Shown: positions 1 through 11,900 of the stretch, piece after piece
Numbering within the stretch: the stretch's first letter is position 1
How the letters are laid out: every line of letters starts with the position of its first letter
Assembly (NCBI GenBank): GCA_015680685.1
Contig: MNCI01003637.1
Location: forward strand, 306,460-369,565
Source: Gnetum montanum
Taxonomy: Eukaryota > Streptophyta > Gnetopsida > Gnetales > Gnetaceae
Length of the DNA: 63,106 nt
Direction of reading: 5' to 3'
The notes under the pieces: generated by a model
Database searches by the model: none
Told to the model about the DNA's origin: nothing
The model's input: the letters and a program-made list of their open reading frames with translations, nothing else
Program-made: the position numbers and the translations under genes

Positions 1-925
1 AACTACTAGAGTAACCGCTCTCATTAATGATGATTATAAAAGCATTAAAAATTTATATTTTAGGAAATAATAATATTTTAAGCCATATACACATTATTAA
101 CTAAAAACATATCTCCTTCACATAGTGTTGATAATTCATCACATGATGAGAACACTAGTAGAAGAATTGATAGGATCTATATTGAAGAGAATTGGAGTGA
201 AACACTACAATCAGGGTCTCATATGATCATTTTGATCCTTACTATATTCCAAGACTATGTTCAGCTATCACGGACAATCCTAGAGGGGATGGATCAGGTC
301 CTAGAATAAGGAGGGCCCTAATGCCTAGGACCTTCTCCAAACTTAGAAGAGATAAATCAAGGAACCATAGGGGGGAGATATAGAAGCCATAATGATTCTC
401 CAAGTTCACCATCTTTCTCTTCATCTTTAACGTCTATTTCTAATGAAGATGAATATAGATATGAAGATAGAGCTTCACTAAGGGATCAAAATGAAGATTG
501 AAATAAAGGTCAATGACAAGATACAAAGTACCAAATGTCACATAGATGAGATTATCACAATTAGACAAATGTAAATAGAGATTATGAGTACATGTCTAAT
601 GATGATGAATCTTAGTTAGCTAGTAGGAACATGATACAAATTGGGGAGTTAGAATATCTCATAGGCATCAAAGAGAAAGCTACTTCAAACAACTTGATAT
701 GAATAACACTTCTAAATTTGAGGGAGACTATAATTCTGATCCACAACATCATTCAAAAATCTTCTATGATGCCTAAACCTCACAAAACATTGAAAGTAAG
801 TGACAAAAGATTAGAATCTTTCCTAGGATGCTAATAGAAAAATGTTAAAAGTTGGTATAGATCATTGGAATTAGACTAAACCCACCAATGGTCCATAATG
901 CTTAAGCTATTCAATGAGAAAACGA
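1..925 (+). pseudogene. Gag remnant of Athila-like relic E5 (forward)
   Basis: The plus strand around 690-770 encodes LDMNNTSKFEGDYNSDP, which matches LDMNNIPRF...YNYDP in the gag of E4 near 53830-53880. Downstream similarity to E4 continues to about position 920 (the LFNE/LFND stretch). The frame is broken by many stops and frameshifts, and no start or zinc knuckle is visible. The family role is capsid formation. The match stops abruptly where minus-strand E2 sequence begins. The protease/RT part of the same forward family resumes at 28654, so this is probably the left half of E5. The 5' end lies outside the window. Confidence 0.6.
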
Positions 926-1034
926 TGTTGAAGGTTCGTTAAGGCTCACAACGATGTGAATGATATCCTTATGTTCTATTCAGCGCAGAAACACTTAGTC
1001 CCCAGCAACAGTGCCAATGATGAGTGGTGAGGTA
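926..1034 (-). other. 5' leader, primer site and LTR edge of an E2-family element
   Basis: This stretch matches 27607-27719, the leader and LTR edge of E2, in the same minus orientation. It includes a primer-binding site at 999-1016 complementary to a tRNA-Asp 3' end, next to the LTR edge TGATGAG at 1018. Such a leader should lie on the internal side of a 5' LTR, yet here it lies outside what is otherwise the E2 3' LTR. Either two E2 copies once shared this LTR, or the assembly join at 1035 is wrong. Confidence 0.6.
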
Positions 1035-1082
1035 NGAAACACTTAGTCCCCAGCAACAGTGCCAATGATGAGTGGTGAGGTA
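988..1082. repeat. 47-bp direct duplication around a single N (likely assembly join)
   Basis: Bases 988-1034 and 1036-1082 are identical over 47 bp and are separated by one N at 1035. This is the signature of two contigs with an unmerged overlap rather than a biological tandem repeat. Confidence 0.85.
999..1016 (-). other. Primer-binding site (tRNA-Asp type)
   Basis: The plus strand reads TCCCCAGCAACAGTGCCA, the 3' end of plant tRNA-Asp with two G-to-A changes. On the minus strand it lies directly beside the LTR end CTCATCA, the normal place for a primer site. Confidence 0.7.
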
Positions 1083-1546
1083 CCCCTACACTCAACCATA
1101 TGAAATGAGCATAGCACGGGCCATTTGGTCAAACTCCACAGAGTAAATGCCTACACGCGCCATGGAACACTTAGGGTTAATCATTCATTGTCTTCCCCAA
1201 CTTGTAGTTATCACAGTGTATGGTTAAGTAAGTTCGGGGTATATGATTTTTATAGTCTTTCATGTTTTATGTCTTCTATGCTAAAGGGTGAAGGGTTGAG
1301 AAACTAACTAACTCTAACTAATGAACTAAGTCTAAATTAACTAGCATCATCATCCGTTCCCACTGACCGTACACACCTTGAACTATGCAATTGGGGCTAC
1401 CAAACGCTAATCGTTACTGGGATCACCATGCGTAACCCACATGCTCGAAGTGGTTGTACTGAGGCACTTAACTAGCCTAAATGTGATAAGCATCCATTCC
1501 TTGGATATTCGTACACATCCTTGAATGCTTGTAACCAAGTCGTACT
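1036..1546 (-). repeat. E2 3' LTR, left part
   Basis: It matches 27673-28189 of the E2 5' LTR almost base for base, from the TGATGAG edge (1066) to the point where E1 is inserted. The LTR resumes at 19322. The last five bases, GTACT (1542-1546), are the target site duplicated by E1. Confidence 0.85.
1542..1546. repeat. Target-site duplication of E1, left copy
   Basis: GTACT directly precedes TGTAACAATGG, the E1 end. The second copy is at 19317-19321. The uninterrupted site in the other E2 LTR (about 28184) has GTACT only once, followed by TATC. Confidence 0.88.
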
Positions 1547-3148
1547 TGTAACAATGGAAAACATCGATCGCTAGAAAATACCGAATGAAAATCCGTGTAC
1601 ACAGTCTTAACCATGGATCCGTGCGAGGGCCGTGCTAGAGAAAATGAATGCGCGGTGCCCTGAATGATCTTGTCGATCAGACAGGGACTTACTTAATCAG
1701 TAAATCGATGAATATTGTGATAAAATGTATATTATATAGATATTCCACAAAACAAACCGATCCAATGAATCCTAAGAGGAGTAGAAAACGATGTAAATAA
1801 ATCAAAATAATGACAACGTCAATGCGATAGGGAGGATCAGATTTAGGAAAGTGCAAAATTCCAAGATCTATGTTTTGGCTCAAAAACTGAGTATATTGTA
1901 TACAAGGTTCCAATAGCAGACTCCGCTTATCTTGTGTGAAATATACACAAAATAACAAGAAAACTGTTCAACAAGGAGTACAGAATGAAGCTCAGTCTAC
2001 CTCGTAAGCCAAGGATGGGATGCAAGGAAGGTCAAGCCTGGATGTCTATCGATCCACTATTTCTGATCAATAAACCTTGCCAACCGCACCAGATGATCTC
2101 TCGATCTCTAATCTGCTATTTTTGCCTTCGGTAGTTTCTGCTCAAAGTCGCTAATGATCGCCAATGGAGAGAATTGTATCTTCGCCAAAAGACTGATCAC
2201 TCCTACTACCAATGCTCAACAATGTCTTCTGTCTCTGCTAAGAGGTGATGCTACCAAAAAAGATGATCCAGATGAAGATCCCTTCTTTCCTCGCCAACTG
2301 GAGTATTTATAGGTTCTGTAGTACGTGAGGAAGGCACGTCCCTGATGACACGTGTCTCGAACCTTCAAAATACAGTTGACTTGGCAAACTTTATGTTGAA
2401 ACTAGTCATGTCACATCATATTTTTGGGAAATGGGGCAAGGTATGCTATCAATCATTCCTGTTGAGGCTGCCTCATGATTATGCTGTGATACGCTGATGA
2501 GCGTATTGTGCGTATGGATAGCAGGTGCATGTCGGGTACTGCCTTTGTTGACTTTAGGTTGTATTACGCTTGTTTACACTGCGTAGCATGGTAGAGCATA
2601 ATAGAGTGTAGAAGTAGTTAACTCAAGCTTTTTTACACTCATTTACGCCGTGAAGCGTAATAGAGCGTCAAACATAGTCAACTTTACAATAAGTTATGCT
2701 TGTTTACACTGCGTAGCGTAATAAGCGTAAAGCAACCAATCTGCAAAAAGGAAGAAATCAATCTACCGCACTTCTTTGGACTCTGACTTTGACTTTCTGG
2801 GAGCTCATTACACTACTCTGCGTGACGGAGCATAAACTCAGCCCTGAATAAAAGACTTAGCAGAATATGCAACAAGTCTTAGACCTTAAACTTCGTCAAA
2901 ATCGCCGAAGTAAGTTACGTTCTGATGTTGGGCTATGTTAAACAGAGTTACGCTGAGTGAAACTATGCTATGTTGCGTAATGTAGCATAAAGAGAGAAAA
3001 CAAAGTAAGGCTGAAATTTGCAAGAAACATGGAGACTTGATGCTGCGCGCCTCTTTGCCTTGCTCTGTCTTCTGGATTGTTGTCGGAAAATTTTGCCCAA
3101 ATCGTGAATCTTCACCTGAGGCTGATTTGCAATTTCCATGGTTTTTCA
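1547..3148 (-). repeat. E1 3' LTR
   Basis: Pairs with 17718-19316. On the minus strand it runs from TGAAAAACC to CATTGTTACA. The TATA-like stretch (plus strand GTATTTATAG, 2303-2312) is kept. The region 2480-3000 is rich in TTACGCT and AGCGTAA palindrome halves, more decayed here than in the 5' LTR. Confidence 0.88.
2303..2312 (-). promoter_or_regulatory. TATA box in E1 3' LTR
   Basis: The minus strand reads CTATAAATAC and is conserved at the equivalent place in the 5' LTR (18471-18480). Confidence 0.55.
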
Positions 3149-4377
3149 ATGGCCCATCTTTGTTGACGTTTAGAGGGCTTGCCCAAAAGACATCGACAAA
3201 GAATACGAAACACCAGATGGGTGAAAGTACCAACAATGTTCGTCAACGGTTACTCAAGTGTCACCCTGTAAAAGTAGAAGTGCAGAAATGAGAGAAATAG
3301 GAGATAAAATGGTACGTGAGGGAATTTGTACAGAGGTAAGAAGAGAGAGGTTCGGGAAAGACTCAAGTGAGGTTCAGGGAAGACTCAAATGAGGTTCGGG
3401 GACGATGCAAATATGTGAGTATAGTTTTTTACGCATAAGCACTTAGGCCTTCTCCTATGATTTCGTTTGCATGGAGTTATGCCATCATTTTGTAGATGAA
3501 GGGGCTTGCATAGACGAAATGTGTTGCATCTGCGTGGCCTGGATGGGTTGTGTTTCATCCATTTTGTCGACCCCTCCTTTTTTTTGGCATCCACTAGGCG
3601 AGTTGTGTTACGCTAGTTCATGGACTTGATTGTAATGCAGAGGTAGAAAGCGTATGTTGTGTATTCACATTTTGTGTAAGGGAAACAAATGGGATGGCTA
3701 AGGAGGGTAGTAAGAGCTAGCGGTAGGAGTATGAGGAAAACAAGGATGCACTCCTGAGTGGACAGGCTAACCTAAGCAACCATCTCAAAACACTGTCTGT
3801 ATTTCACCACTCAAATGAACGCACCTTTGAACGACATCCTCGTAGCAAGTAACCTGCAACCAAAGAAGAAAACAGAGGGCACCATTGCTTGACCGAATCA
3901 CTGAAGAGGTTTTTGAAACAAGTATTGTTTGGGACGAGACAAAGTGAGCGGGCCATGAAGGAGGAACCATAGCAAGAGGCCAGGGTCTTCAATGTTGATG
4001 CTCGACCTAGCATATCACCCCCAAAGAATATCAAACTCATCGCACCCAAATGGCTATGCAAAGAACTAGCTAGGTGAATTTGTGAAGCAAGAGCCTAATA
4101 GTGATGATGAGCAGAGATTCCCAAGGTTGTGGTTGATGAGAACTCCTTTAGGGCTCCGGGCAGCGAAACTAACCTCTCAGAGGTGCCACCGCTGAAATGG
4201 GTGCAGTGATGACATCTCTAAGGGGTCAATAGTATGCCTTTCAGCACATCCGAGGAATTAGCAGAATTCCTGTGAGGTAGTAACACTGGGGTTGTCCCAA
4301 CATCCCACCCCATTTGTTTTGCAGCCACATAGAGATGATTACACTCGCTTGATTCACATGTTGGTGGTCTGTAGGTC
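3149..4377 (-). other. E1 3' untranslated region, part next to the LTR
   Basis: No convincing coding region was found on either strand; the short open frames show no recognisable motif. The minus strand directly before the LTR reads GATGGGCCAT, a weak candidate polypurine tract. A 3 x 22-bp direct repeat lies at 3347-3412. Confidence 0.6.
3347..3412 (+). repeat. Three tandem 22-bp units
   Basis: Units at 3347-3368, 3369-3390 and 3391-3412 each begin GAGGTTCGGG or GAGGTTCAGG and end in CAAGT or CAAAT, with a few substitutions. They lie in the E1 3' UTR. Confidence 0.8.
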
Positions 4378-4936
4378 CTAGTTTTAAGTCCTGGTAGACT
4401 GTCGTTACTAGTTTTAAGTCCCAGCAGATCATGGATCTAGTTTAAAGTCTAGGCAGACTAAAAAATGCTAGTTTTACGTCGTAGCTGATAGTGGTAGAGC
4501 TGATTTATGGTCTCAGTAGACAATGCTGTGGATGTCAATTTCATGTCGTGACCCAGGGATAGATCTGTACTGGTTTCACGTCTCAGTAGACGGATGCTTA
4601 CCTGTGCTAGTTTCATGTCATGGCAGACAGTTGGTGCCAGTTTAGTGTCATGGCGGATACGTGTAGGAAATGCCAATTTTACGTCTTGGTGGACCTGTAC
4701 AAAACTTCCAGTTTTACGTCGTAGTGGACGGTTGCAACTTGCCAGTTTTATGTTGTGGCGAACGATTGTTGCTAGTTTAGCGTCATGGCAGACGCGTGCA
4801 GAAAGTGCCAGTTTTACGTCGTAGCGGACGATTATTGCTAGTTTAGCGTCATGGCGGACGCATGAAGAGAGTGCTAGTTTTACATTGTACTAGATGATTG
4901 TTGCTAGTTTAGCGTCATAGCGGACGATTGTTGTGC
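4378..4936. repeat. Tandem array of about 17 units, dimeric 30+35 bp period
   Basis: Units start with CTAGTTTTA, CCAGTTTTA or CTAGTTTAG, followed by CGTC, then GCGGACG or a variant. Starts are near 4378, 4408, 4437, 4468, 4534, 4570, 4606, 4636, 4671, 4707, 4742, 4772, 4807, 4837, 4873 and 4903. Spacing alternates about 30 and 35 bp, giving a 65-bp higher-order unit (4742/4807/4873 and 4772/4837/4903). Tat elements are known for hypervariable tandem repeats in this post-integrase region, which can seed satellite DNA. Confidence 0.85.
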
Positions 4937-4992
4937 CTGATGTTAACACTAGATATGTAGCTAGATGTAGTACTGCTTCAGATATATATGGT

Positions 4993-6290
4993 TCACAGGA
5001 TTCGGTAACTTGTTGCCATTGATATATCTACTAGCTTGAATGCACTGTTATCATACACATCAGCTACCAAGAAAGGGCCCTCCCAGTTTGCAGAGAACTT
5101 TCCTACTAGTTCGCGAATGGCCTTGAAAACCAAATCTCCCTTCTCGATCAGACGCTGTTGAAGATTATGACGGTGCTTCTGCCTCTGCTTATCTTGATAC
5201 TTTTCAATGGTATTAAGTGTCTGTATCTGCTTCTCCTCTACTGAATCCAAATCCATGATTCGAGACTCGATGTGTTGAGCATCATTTATAATCATGGAGA
5301 GGACCATCCACAGAGAAGGAACTTGTAATTCGAGGGGCAGCACCACCTCAGATCCATAGACTAGGCTATAGGGTGTATTGTCTGTAGCTATTCTACATGT
5401 AGTACGATATGCCCATAGCACATAGAGGATCTTTTCATGCCACCATCTCTTGTTGCTGTTGAGCATTTTCTTAAGTAGGTTGATAATGACCTTGTTTGGC
5501 GCTTCAACTTGACCATTCGCTTGTGGGTAATAAGGTGAGGAAAAATATTGTTTAATACTGAGGTTATGACAAAAGGATTTGGTTTCCATACTGCTAAATT
5601 GTGCCCCATTGTCGGTCACGATAGTCATTGGGAGGCCAAATCTAGTTATGATGTTATGTAAGATGAAATGGCAGATTTGTTGAGATGTGATCTTTCACAA
5701 AGGAATGGCTTCCACCCACTTCGTGAAATACTCAGTAGCAGTGATTATGAAGCTGTGACCTGGGGAAGATTTTGGTGTGATAGGCCCTATAATGTCTAAT
5801 CTCCATCATTGAAAGGGCCATGTGATTTGAGTTGTGTGTAGTTCTATAGATGACACATGTATAAGGTTTGCGTAATGCTGACACATGTCACATGTTTTAA
5901 CCTTTGTAAGATAGTCTTTTTCCATGTACGGCCAATAATACCCTAAGCGACAGATTTTAGAGGCCATGGCTCATGGTGCTATGTGTCCTCCGCATAATCC
6001 CTCGTGAACCTCGCCAACTATACGTTGTGCCTGGTCTTTGTTAATGCAAGTAAGTAGTACTTCATCAAAAGAGCATCTACAGAGGGTACTATCTCCTATG
6101 ATGACGTACTGCCTAGCTTGCTTACGAATTGCATCTTTCTGCGTGCATGTTAGCTCATGTGGTGGTTCACCATGCAAGAGGTAAGTTTTAATGTTGTCAT
6201 ACCACTTTGACGTTCTATCCTCGAGCAGTGAAGATATTTGCACGGCCTGAATGATAGGATTTGTACAATCTGTTATTAAGACAGGACAAG
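4993..6290 (-). pseudogene. E1 integrase (degraded)
   Basis: Inserts the cDNA into the host genome. On the minus strand a zinc-binding HHCC region appears near 5880-6030 (HEGLCGGH, then CDMCQ). The catalytic core follows: LDIIGPI near 5790 (first Asp), TDNGAQF near 5610 (second Asp), and NGQVE near 5510 (Glu). All three acidic catalytic residues are therefore present. The C-terminal part continues to FSANWEGPFLV, like the GKL..W.GPF region of Ty3/gypsy integrases, and ends without a chromodomain. Stops interrupt the frame, for example after HIAP and after AIPL. One clean open stretch is 4993-5628. Confidence 0.85.
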
Positions 6291-6695
6291 TGTCAAATAT
6301 GTGCGACGGCACATTTAAAGCTAATGTAGCCAGTGCATCAGCTAGCGTGTTGTCGTTTCGAGGCACATGTTGGGCATCGATCGTTGTAAACTGCTTCAGA
6401 AGATCTTTAGCCATATTGCAGTAGGGCTGTAAATGTGCAGCCTTGCAGGCGTAGACTCCTATGATTTGATTTATAACAAGCATCGAATCGCCCCTAATTG
6501 CCAGGTGTTGAACATCGAGCTCTTTGGCAGTTAATAATCCTCTGAGGAGCCCCTCGTACTCTGCCACATTTTCGTATAGGGAAAGGTCAAGAGGTAAGCG
6601 TGCAGACACACATCCTTAGGTGATAGTGAAATGACTGCGGCAGCACTACTGCCCCTAGCGGTTGAACCCCCATCAAAATGTAACATTGCTTTGAG
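6291..6695 (-). pseudogene. E1 additional RNase H (aRNH)
   Basis: This second RNase H domain would degrade RNA in RNA/DNA hybrids. On the minus strand the expected acidic residues appear in order: FDGGS near 6680, AEYEGLL near 6560, GDSMLVI near 6490 and ADALATLA near 6330. This D-E-D-D set inserted between the first RNase H and integrase defines the Tat lineage. A frame break lies near 6610-6620, and the rest is open and continuous with the integrase N-terminus. Confidence 0.85.
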
Positions 6696-6785
6696 GCTTG
6701 TTAGGACAGGGCTTAGACTATGTACACGCTCCTCTGAAAATTAAGGCTCTATGGTTGCCTAACTATCAATAGGCGATGTTATTAG

Positions 6786-7364
6786 TTAGTTAGCTATCGC
6801 TTGGCCTTTCGTAAAAGATTGACCAATATAATATAGATCGAATTCTGCTGTGATAGCTTTCCAACGAGCTATTTTACTACTTTTGTACAGGTTATGTGTA
6901 ATAGCCCTAAGGATGTTATTTTTGTAGATTATGTTGACCTGGCTACGGAAGAGATAGTGTCTGCACTTTTTGAGCATAAATACTAACGCTAAGCAATTAT
7001 GCTCTACTTCATTATACCTCATTTCATATGCACATAGAGCATGACTCAAGTAGTATATGGGTACTTCTAACCCATCATCTCTCTTTTGATAGAGTAATGT
7101 AGCTAAGGGTACGTTTGATGTTGTGAGGTAAATGTAAAACAGTTGATCCCTTTGCTGCGGGAATATTGTGGGCAAGCATTGAAGTTCTTGCTTTAAGCTA
7201 TCAAATGCACGCTGACAATCGTCTGTCCATTCGAGATTAACCCCCTTTTTAAGCAGATACTGCATGGGGTGTAACTTATCTGTTAGTGTCGAAATGAATC
7301 GCTTGATAAATTGTAACCTCCCTTGCAATCCGCGTAATTGCTTGAGATTTGTAGGGGGTGTCAA
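6786..7364 (-). pseudogene. E1 RT thumb/connection and first RNase H (degenerate)
   Basis: 192 open codons on the minus strand. The start (LRGLQGRLQFIKRFIS) is the end of the RT thumb. It is followed by the first RNase H with the usual block spacing (YLSHAL, then MRYNEVE), but key acidic positions are weak: YIYLTTS sits where a catalytic Asp normally lies. Degeneration of the original RNase H once a second copy is gained is known for dual-RNase-H elements. Followed by the aRNH. Confidence 0.8.
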
Positions 7365-8335
7365 TTCAACAATGGCTTTGACTTTGTTAGGGTCTACTCA
7401 TATACTAGTTTCCGATACCACAAACCCCAGCATGCATCTGGTTTTGACTCTGAATAAGCACTTCTTTGGGTTGAGCCAGAGGTCGTATTTAGAGCATCTT
7501 TTAAGGACTAACTCCAGATCCTCCGAATGATCTTATGACCTTATAGACTTAACAGCTATATCGTCAATATAATCATTCAGTCTCCCTAGGAGGTAATCGC
7601 TAAAGATATATGTCATAGCTCATTGATACGTAGCTCCAACATTTTTTAACCCAAAAGACATCATAGTGTAGCAAAAGGTCCCCCAGGGTGTCATGAATGT
7701 CGTTGTCAACTGGTGTTATGGGTTGATGCGTATTTGATTGTAGCCTAAGAAGCCATCCATGAAGGATAAAAGCGCATGCCCAGTGGTTGTATCCACTAAT
7801 TGGTCGATACTCAGTAATGGGAAATTATCCTTGATTGTAGCTTTGTTCAGGTATTGGAATTCTATGCAGATGCATATCCCTCCGGTCTTTTTGGGGACAA
7901 CTACAATGTTAGATATCCAGTCTGAGTAATCGACTACACAAATAAAACCAACCTAGTACAGTTTAGTGATCTCATCATGTACTACTAGCACGACTTTTGG
8001 CTTAATTTTTCGTGCTTTCTGTCTAACTGCTTTGATATGGGGATCTAGAATTATGTTGTGTTGTATTAACCTTGGGTCTAGTCCCGACATATCTTCGTAT
8101 GACCATGCAAACACTGTGATGTTGTTCTGGAGGACCTGTTTTATGTTGTCATGTGCCTTTTGTTCTAGTAAAGAACTAACCTTAAGAGTTTTAGTCTCAC
8201 CCTTATGCATAACCACAAAGACCTCGTTAAGGGGGTCTTCGGTTACATCTCCAGCTTCTAGATCTAGCGTGCATGTCGATGGTTCTGGCCAGTCTAGAGA
8301 TGTTTCCGATGTGGTATGGTTATGTCATCGAGGGC
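7365..8335 (-). pseudogene. E1 reverse transcriptase (degraded)
   Basis: Copies the element RNA into DNA. On the minus strand the N-terminal part (8335-7953) ends in PKVVLVVHDEITKLY, the usual start of the RT fingers. Next come MSFGLKNVGATYQ near 7650 and the catalytic YIDD at 7560-7571, followed by IAVKS, typical of Tat/Ogre RT. In-frame stops occur after TYQ, after the IAVKS motif and at several other places. Upstream the frame stays open to about 8335, which is taken as the start of the RT-side exon or ORF. Confidence 0.85.
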
Positions 8336-8639
8336 AAGGTTAGTTTCTACTAGTGTGGGATCAAATTGTCTAATGATTTTCCCATGTGGGCCTATTAAAA
8401 CTAGGAGTGCAGATAAAGTTTCTTCCATTTGCCAATTACCTTGCAAAATTGTCAAATATGAAAGTAATTAGAAAGATACTAAGTTAAGTGCCATAAGTAT
8501 TTAGCATATAACGCTTGGTTTAGTCTAAAAAGAAAAAGGATGTGATGTGATGTTGCTGAGCGTGAGAAGCTAACTGAATTTTAAACATCATGAATAGCTT
8601 GTAATTAATGTGACCTGATTACGAGGAGATAAGATGCAG

Positions 8640-8662
8640 TAGTTTAAGGTCATTTCGGACCA
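8640..8662 (+). repeat. Single copy of the array core motif
   Basis: TAGTTTAAGGTCATTTCGGA differs at only a few bases from the unit beginning at 13190, so related sequence lies on both sides of the antisense gene. Confidence 0.6.
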
Positions 8663-8888
8663 TAATGCATGCGATATCTGGTGTAATTAATGCCTTGATT
8701 TTTGCATTCCAGCTCATACTGACACCAGCATTTGGGTAAGTTTCACTTAAATCGGGCATCAAGTCAGTCATCTTTGCATATAAGTAGGTAGTTCTTATCG
8801 AAAATAGGCTGTTGGCTGTCGCAAATTTGAATTCTCGGCTGTCACAGAGAGAAGGAGAAAGTGCAAAAGATTGCAGCACGTTATTTAT

Positions 8889-8938
8889 GAAGGTGTTCAA
8901 GTGTGAAGGCGTGAAGGTGTAAAGGTGTGAAGGTGTTT
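8889..8938 (+). repeat. GTGTGAAG/GCGTGAAG short tandem repeat
   Basis: About five imperfect 6-8 bp units, including GTGTGAAGGCGTGAAGGTGT, end 12 bases before the ATG of the antisense gene. Confidence 0.7.
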
Positions 8939-8950
8939 AGGACTGTAATA

Positions 8951-11900
8951 ATGGCACCGAAAGTGAGAGGAAAGAACATCAAATTGGCAAAAGTCAATGA
9001 AGTACAAGGGAGCCTGCAGTGTGCTTTGCAAGCCTTGGTTGAAATGAGAGATGTCACTCCCCTAAATCGGTAGGCCATCCCTTACTTACTTGTATTGCTT
9101 CCTATGATATGCTTTTTTGTTATGTTTATCCTTTTGCGTCATCTACGTAAACTAGAGTTTTTGGCTATAGACCTCATATTAAAACGAGGGTTTAGACAAT
9201 AGTATTGTGTCTATTGCCATTTTTAGAGACAAACCTTATACTGTTACAAGGGTTTAGGCAATTTCGGCTATATGGCTAAAGCGTAATTTTGTAAATTTTC
9301 CTATAGTTTAAGCATGCAATCGGAATCTAGATGGTAACGTGTTTATTTTCTGTATAGTATCATGATGAAACCCGTCCTAATCATTTTGGATATAGTCAGG
9401 GTTTTATGTTGTATAAACCCCATCGTACCCAATGTTCCTCCCCCTCAAACTTAGTTGTAGGGGAAGGCTATATGGTTTCAGAAGGGTGCGCTGGAGTTTT
9501 TTCAATTTTTGCTGTGTAACTACAGTATTACTGTGTGGTCGCATTTTTCGGGGGATGTGGCTAGAGCTATTTTGGAATATCTGTTAGTCGGTTCTACACA
9601 GGGTGTCCTAGCTTTCTTGACAGATGGGGCTATTGATACTGGTCGTCCTCAAGATCGCGAACTTAACGCCAGAGGATTGAGATGCTTAAGTTGGATCTGG
9701 GAGATGACCAGATTTAGCTGTTATCATGCATATAATACTTTGTTCGTGGCTCATCATGTCTCGACCTACTTCCATAATCCCCCAGGCACAGTGTATTATT
9801 TAGGCAGGTAAGTTATTTTATTGACGGTATTGTTATTATGTTTTGTAATGTCTGAATTTGTAAAGCGTAAGATAGTAATGTGTTATATGATACAGGTTCT
9901 TCATCAACGAAAATGGGTTAGTAGGCAATAATGATACATTGACTTGGACTAAAACGACAATAAATGAGTTTACGTCCACTAGCAACGTACGTGTTGGTGT
10001 AATGGGGCAAATGGCTTTCGACATTCCTGAGTATCCCACTTGTTATGCTAATTCCTTCAAAAATTGTCAAAATCTCGGGTGGTTACATGAGGAATGGACT
10101 TTGAACCCACCCCTCACCCTCATGGATGTGCAAAGGAAGCTCCCTCCATTTTCTTTGTCATTTGGACCTGGTAAGGTTTCATTGCTGCTATTAGCTATAG
10201 GATATTACATTTTTCTTTGTTTTAAAATGTTGCGTAATGGTGATTTCGGTATCTTGACATGTGCCTTGTGTTATCAGTCAGGGAATCCCAAGAGATTACC
10301 ATCATGATTTCTGGCCGCAAAGCGAACACCCTCCTCTTCCATTATGGTGACATAAAGGAGGCACAACAATGGCTCAGCCACATGACAGCCCTAGTGGCAT
10401 TGGTCACCAAGCTGCGGGAAGCGAGGTTGATGCATTTATTCTTGGTCGTAACCCCTAATGTCCCCGCAAGAAAAATGTTAACCTTGGTTAACTCCTTCAG
10501 CGAGGGAGTTGAACGTTTTTGCATGCACGTGCGTCACATGCATGTAAACTTTGATATTGATGCTTAGCTGTTTACTGACCTCTTCGGCATCCCCTCTGAT
10601 GATCTTCCCATAGAGGAAAAATTGAGGAGGAGCGTCAAATGTCAGGAAGAGCTGAAGGAGTGGTTGGGAACTAAGAAGGATACCATGGGGATCCCTTGTA
10701 AAAAGATCAAATTAGAGGTCGCCAAGACTATTTATCCCCTCTTCCGAGCCCAAGCTTTCCCCAAGACACTCTCGCAGGGGAAGTTCTTTACTATAGAATA
10801 GGCCTGTATTATGCGAGAGGTGATGGAGGAAGGAACCCAATTTGACTGGGCAAGCTATTTCGCTGAGGGGTTACACACTGAAATGATCAGGCTCCGTCAA
10901 AAGCTCGAGTCTCATTTTAGTGTGCACTTCACCTTCTTCATAGCTTGCCTCCGGTGTTTTGCCAAATTTTTGGTTGTCCAGAAGAATGGGGTCTGGATGC
11001 TACAGGACCGAGACTAGTTATCCAAACCCTGGATTCCTCATCTCTTCGACACTACCTGGTCACAGGATCCTCTGGAGGGAATTGGGGAGTTGCTATCTAT
11101 AACGACTAGGGATTTGGTGGCACCTCGAATGCGGGGCCCTGATAGCGTAGGTGGGGCACTTCCCACTTACACCGATGATGCGTCACGAGGGAAGCATCTG
11201 GCTACAGAGATAGTAGATGCCTCGGTTCAGTGTAAAAGGCCTCACCTAACCAAGTCGCCTGTGGAACCAGCAGGTGGCACTAACAGAACTATTCAAGTCA
11301 GGGTTCAACGAAGTAAACCTCCGCTTGTTAAGAGTAAAGACATAGTGAAAGTTATGGTAATTATTGTATTATGCAACTTTATTTAGGGTACTCTGAATTA
11401 TTTAAATGTGTTATGTGGAATGAATAGGAAGACGTACAGAGTGATTGACCACTCAAATAGGGGTAGTGGTATTACGGCGTGGGGAAGGGACCCCGGCTGT
11501 TAGAATAAGTGACGCACAGACCCTTGTGCGTGAGGAGAGAGAGGAGGTAGAAAATGTTGATGCACTCCCCACTGTAATAGGAAGAGGTAATCAGTGTATT
11601 AGAATTTTTAAGAAATTCTGTTAATAACTAGAAATTTTGAGTTAATTACGCTACAGATAAACGAGGTGCATCCCTGTCCGCTGTTGTAAGCAGAGTGTGG
11701 GGGGAATTCCCTGATAAGTTTGCCTTCATGGAAGGCATTGTTAGTGATATGATCGAGTGCCTCGAGCACGTTAATCCTGGGGCTGGTATGTTACTGCTAT
11801 AATATGCTTATTTTATTATAAGATTATTATGTTTATTTATGTTTGATAATATTTATTGTCAGGAGCTTGCCTTCAATGGTACCCTACGGAGCCCATTGAC

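Larger units (their letters stand above)
8336..8950 (+). promoter_or_regulatory. Region between RT and the antisense gene; candidate promoter of that gene
   Basis: No coding signal was recognised. It contains one copy of the array core (8640-8662) and a purine-rich GTGTGAAG-type short repeat at 8889-8938 just before the ATG at 8951. No clear TATA box was identified. Promoter function is inferred from position only. Confidence 0.3.

Noticed and set aside
2886-3291. Two overlapping ORFs of 84 and 116 codons at the E1 LTR edge
   Set aside because: They span the LTR/UTR junction, have no motif and overlap on opposite strands; chance ORFs.
4378-4936. CRISPR-like array
   Set aside because: Units are diverged and spacers are not unique; plant retroelement context. 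It is an ordinary tandem repeat.
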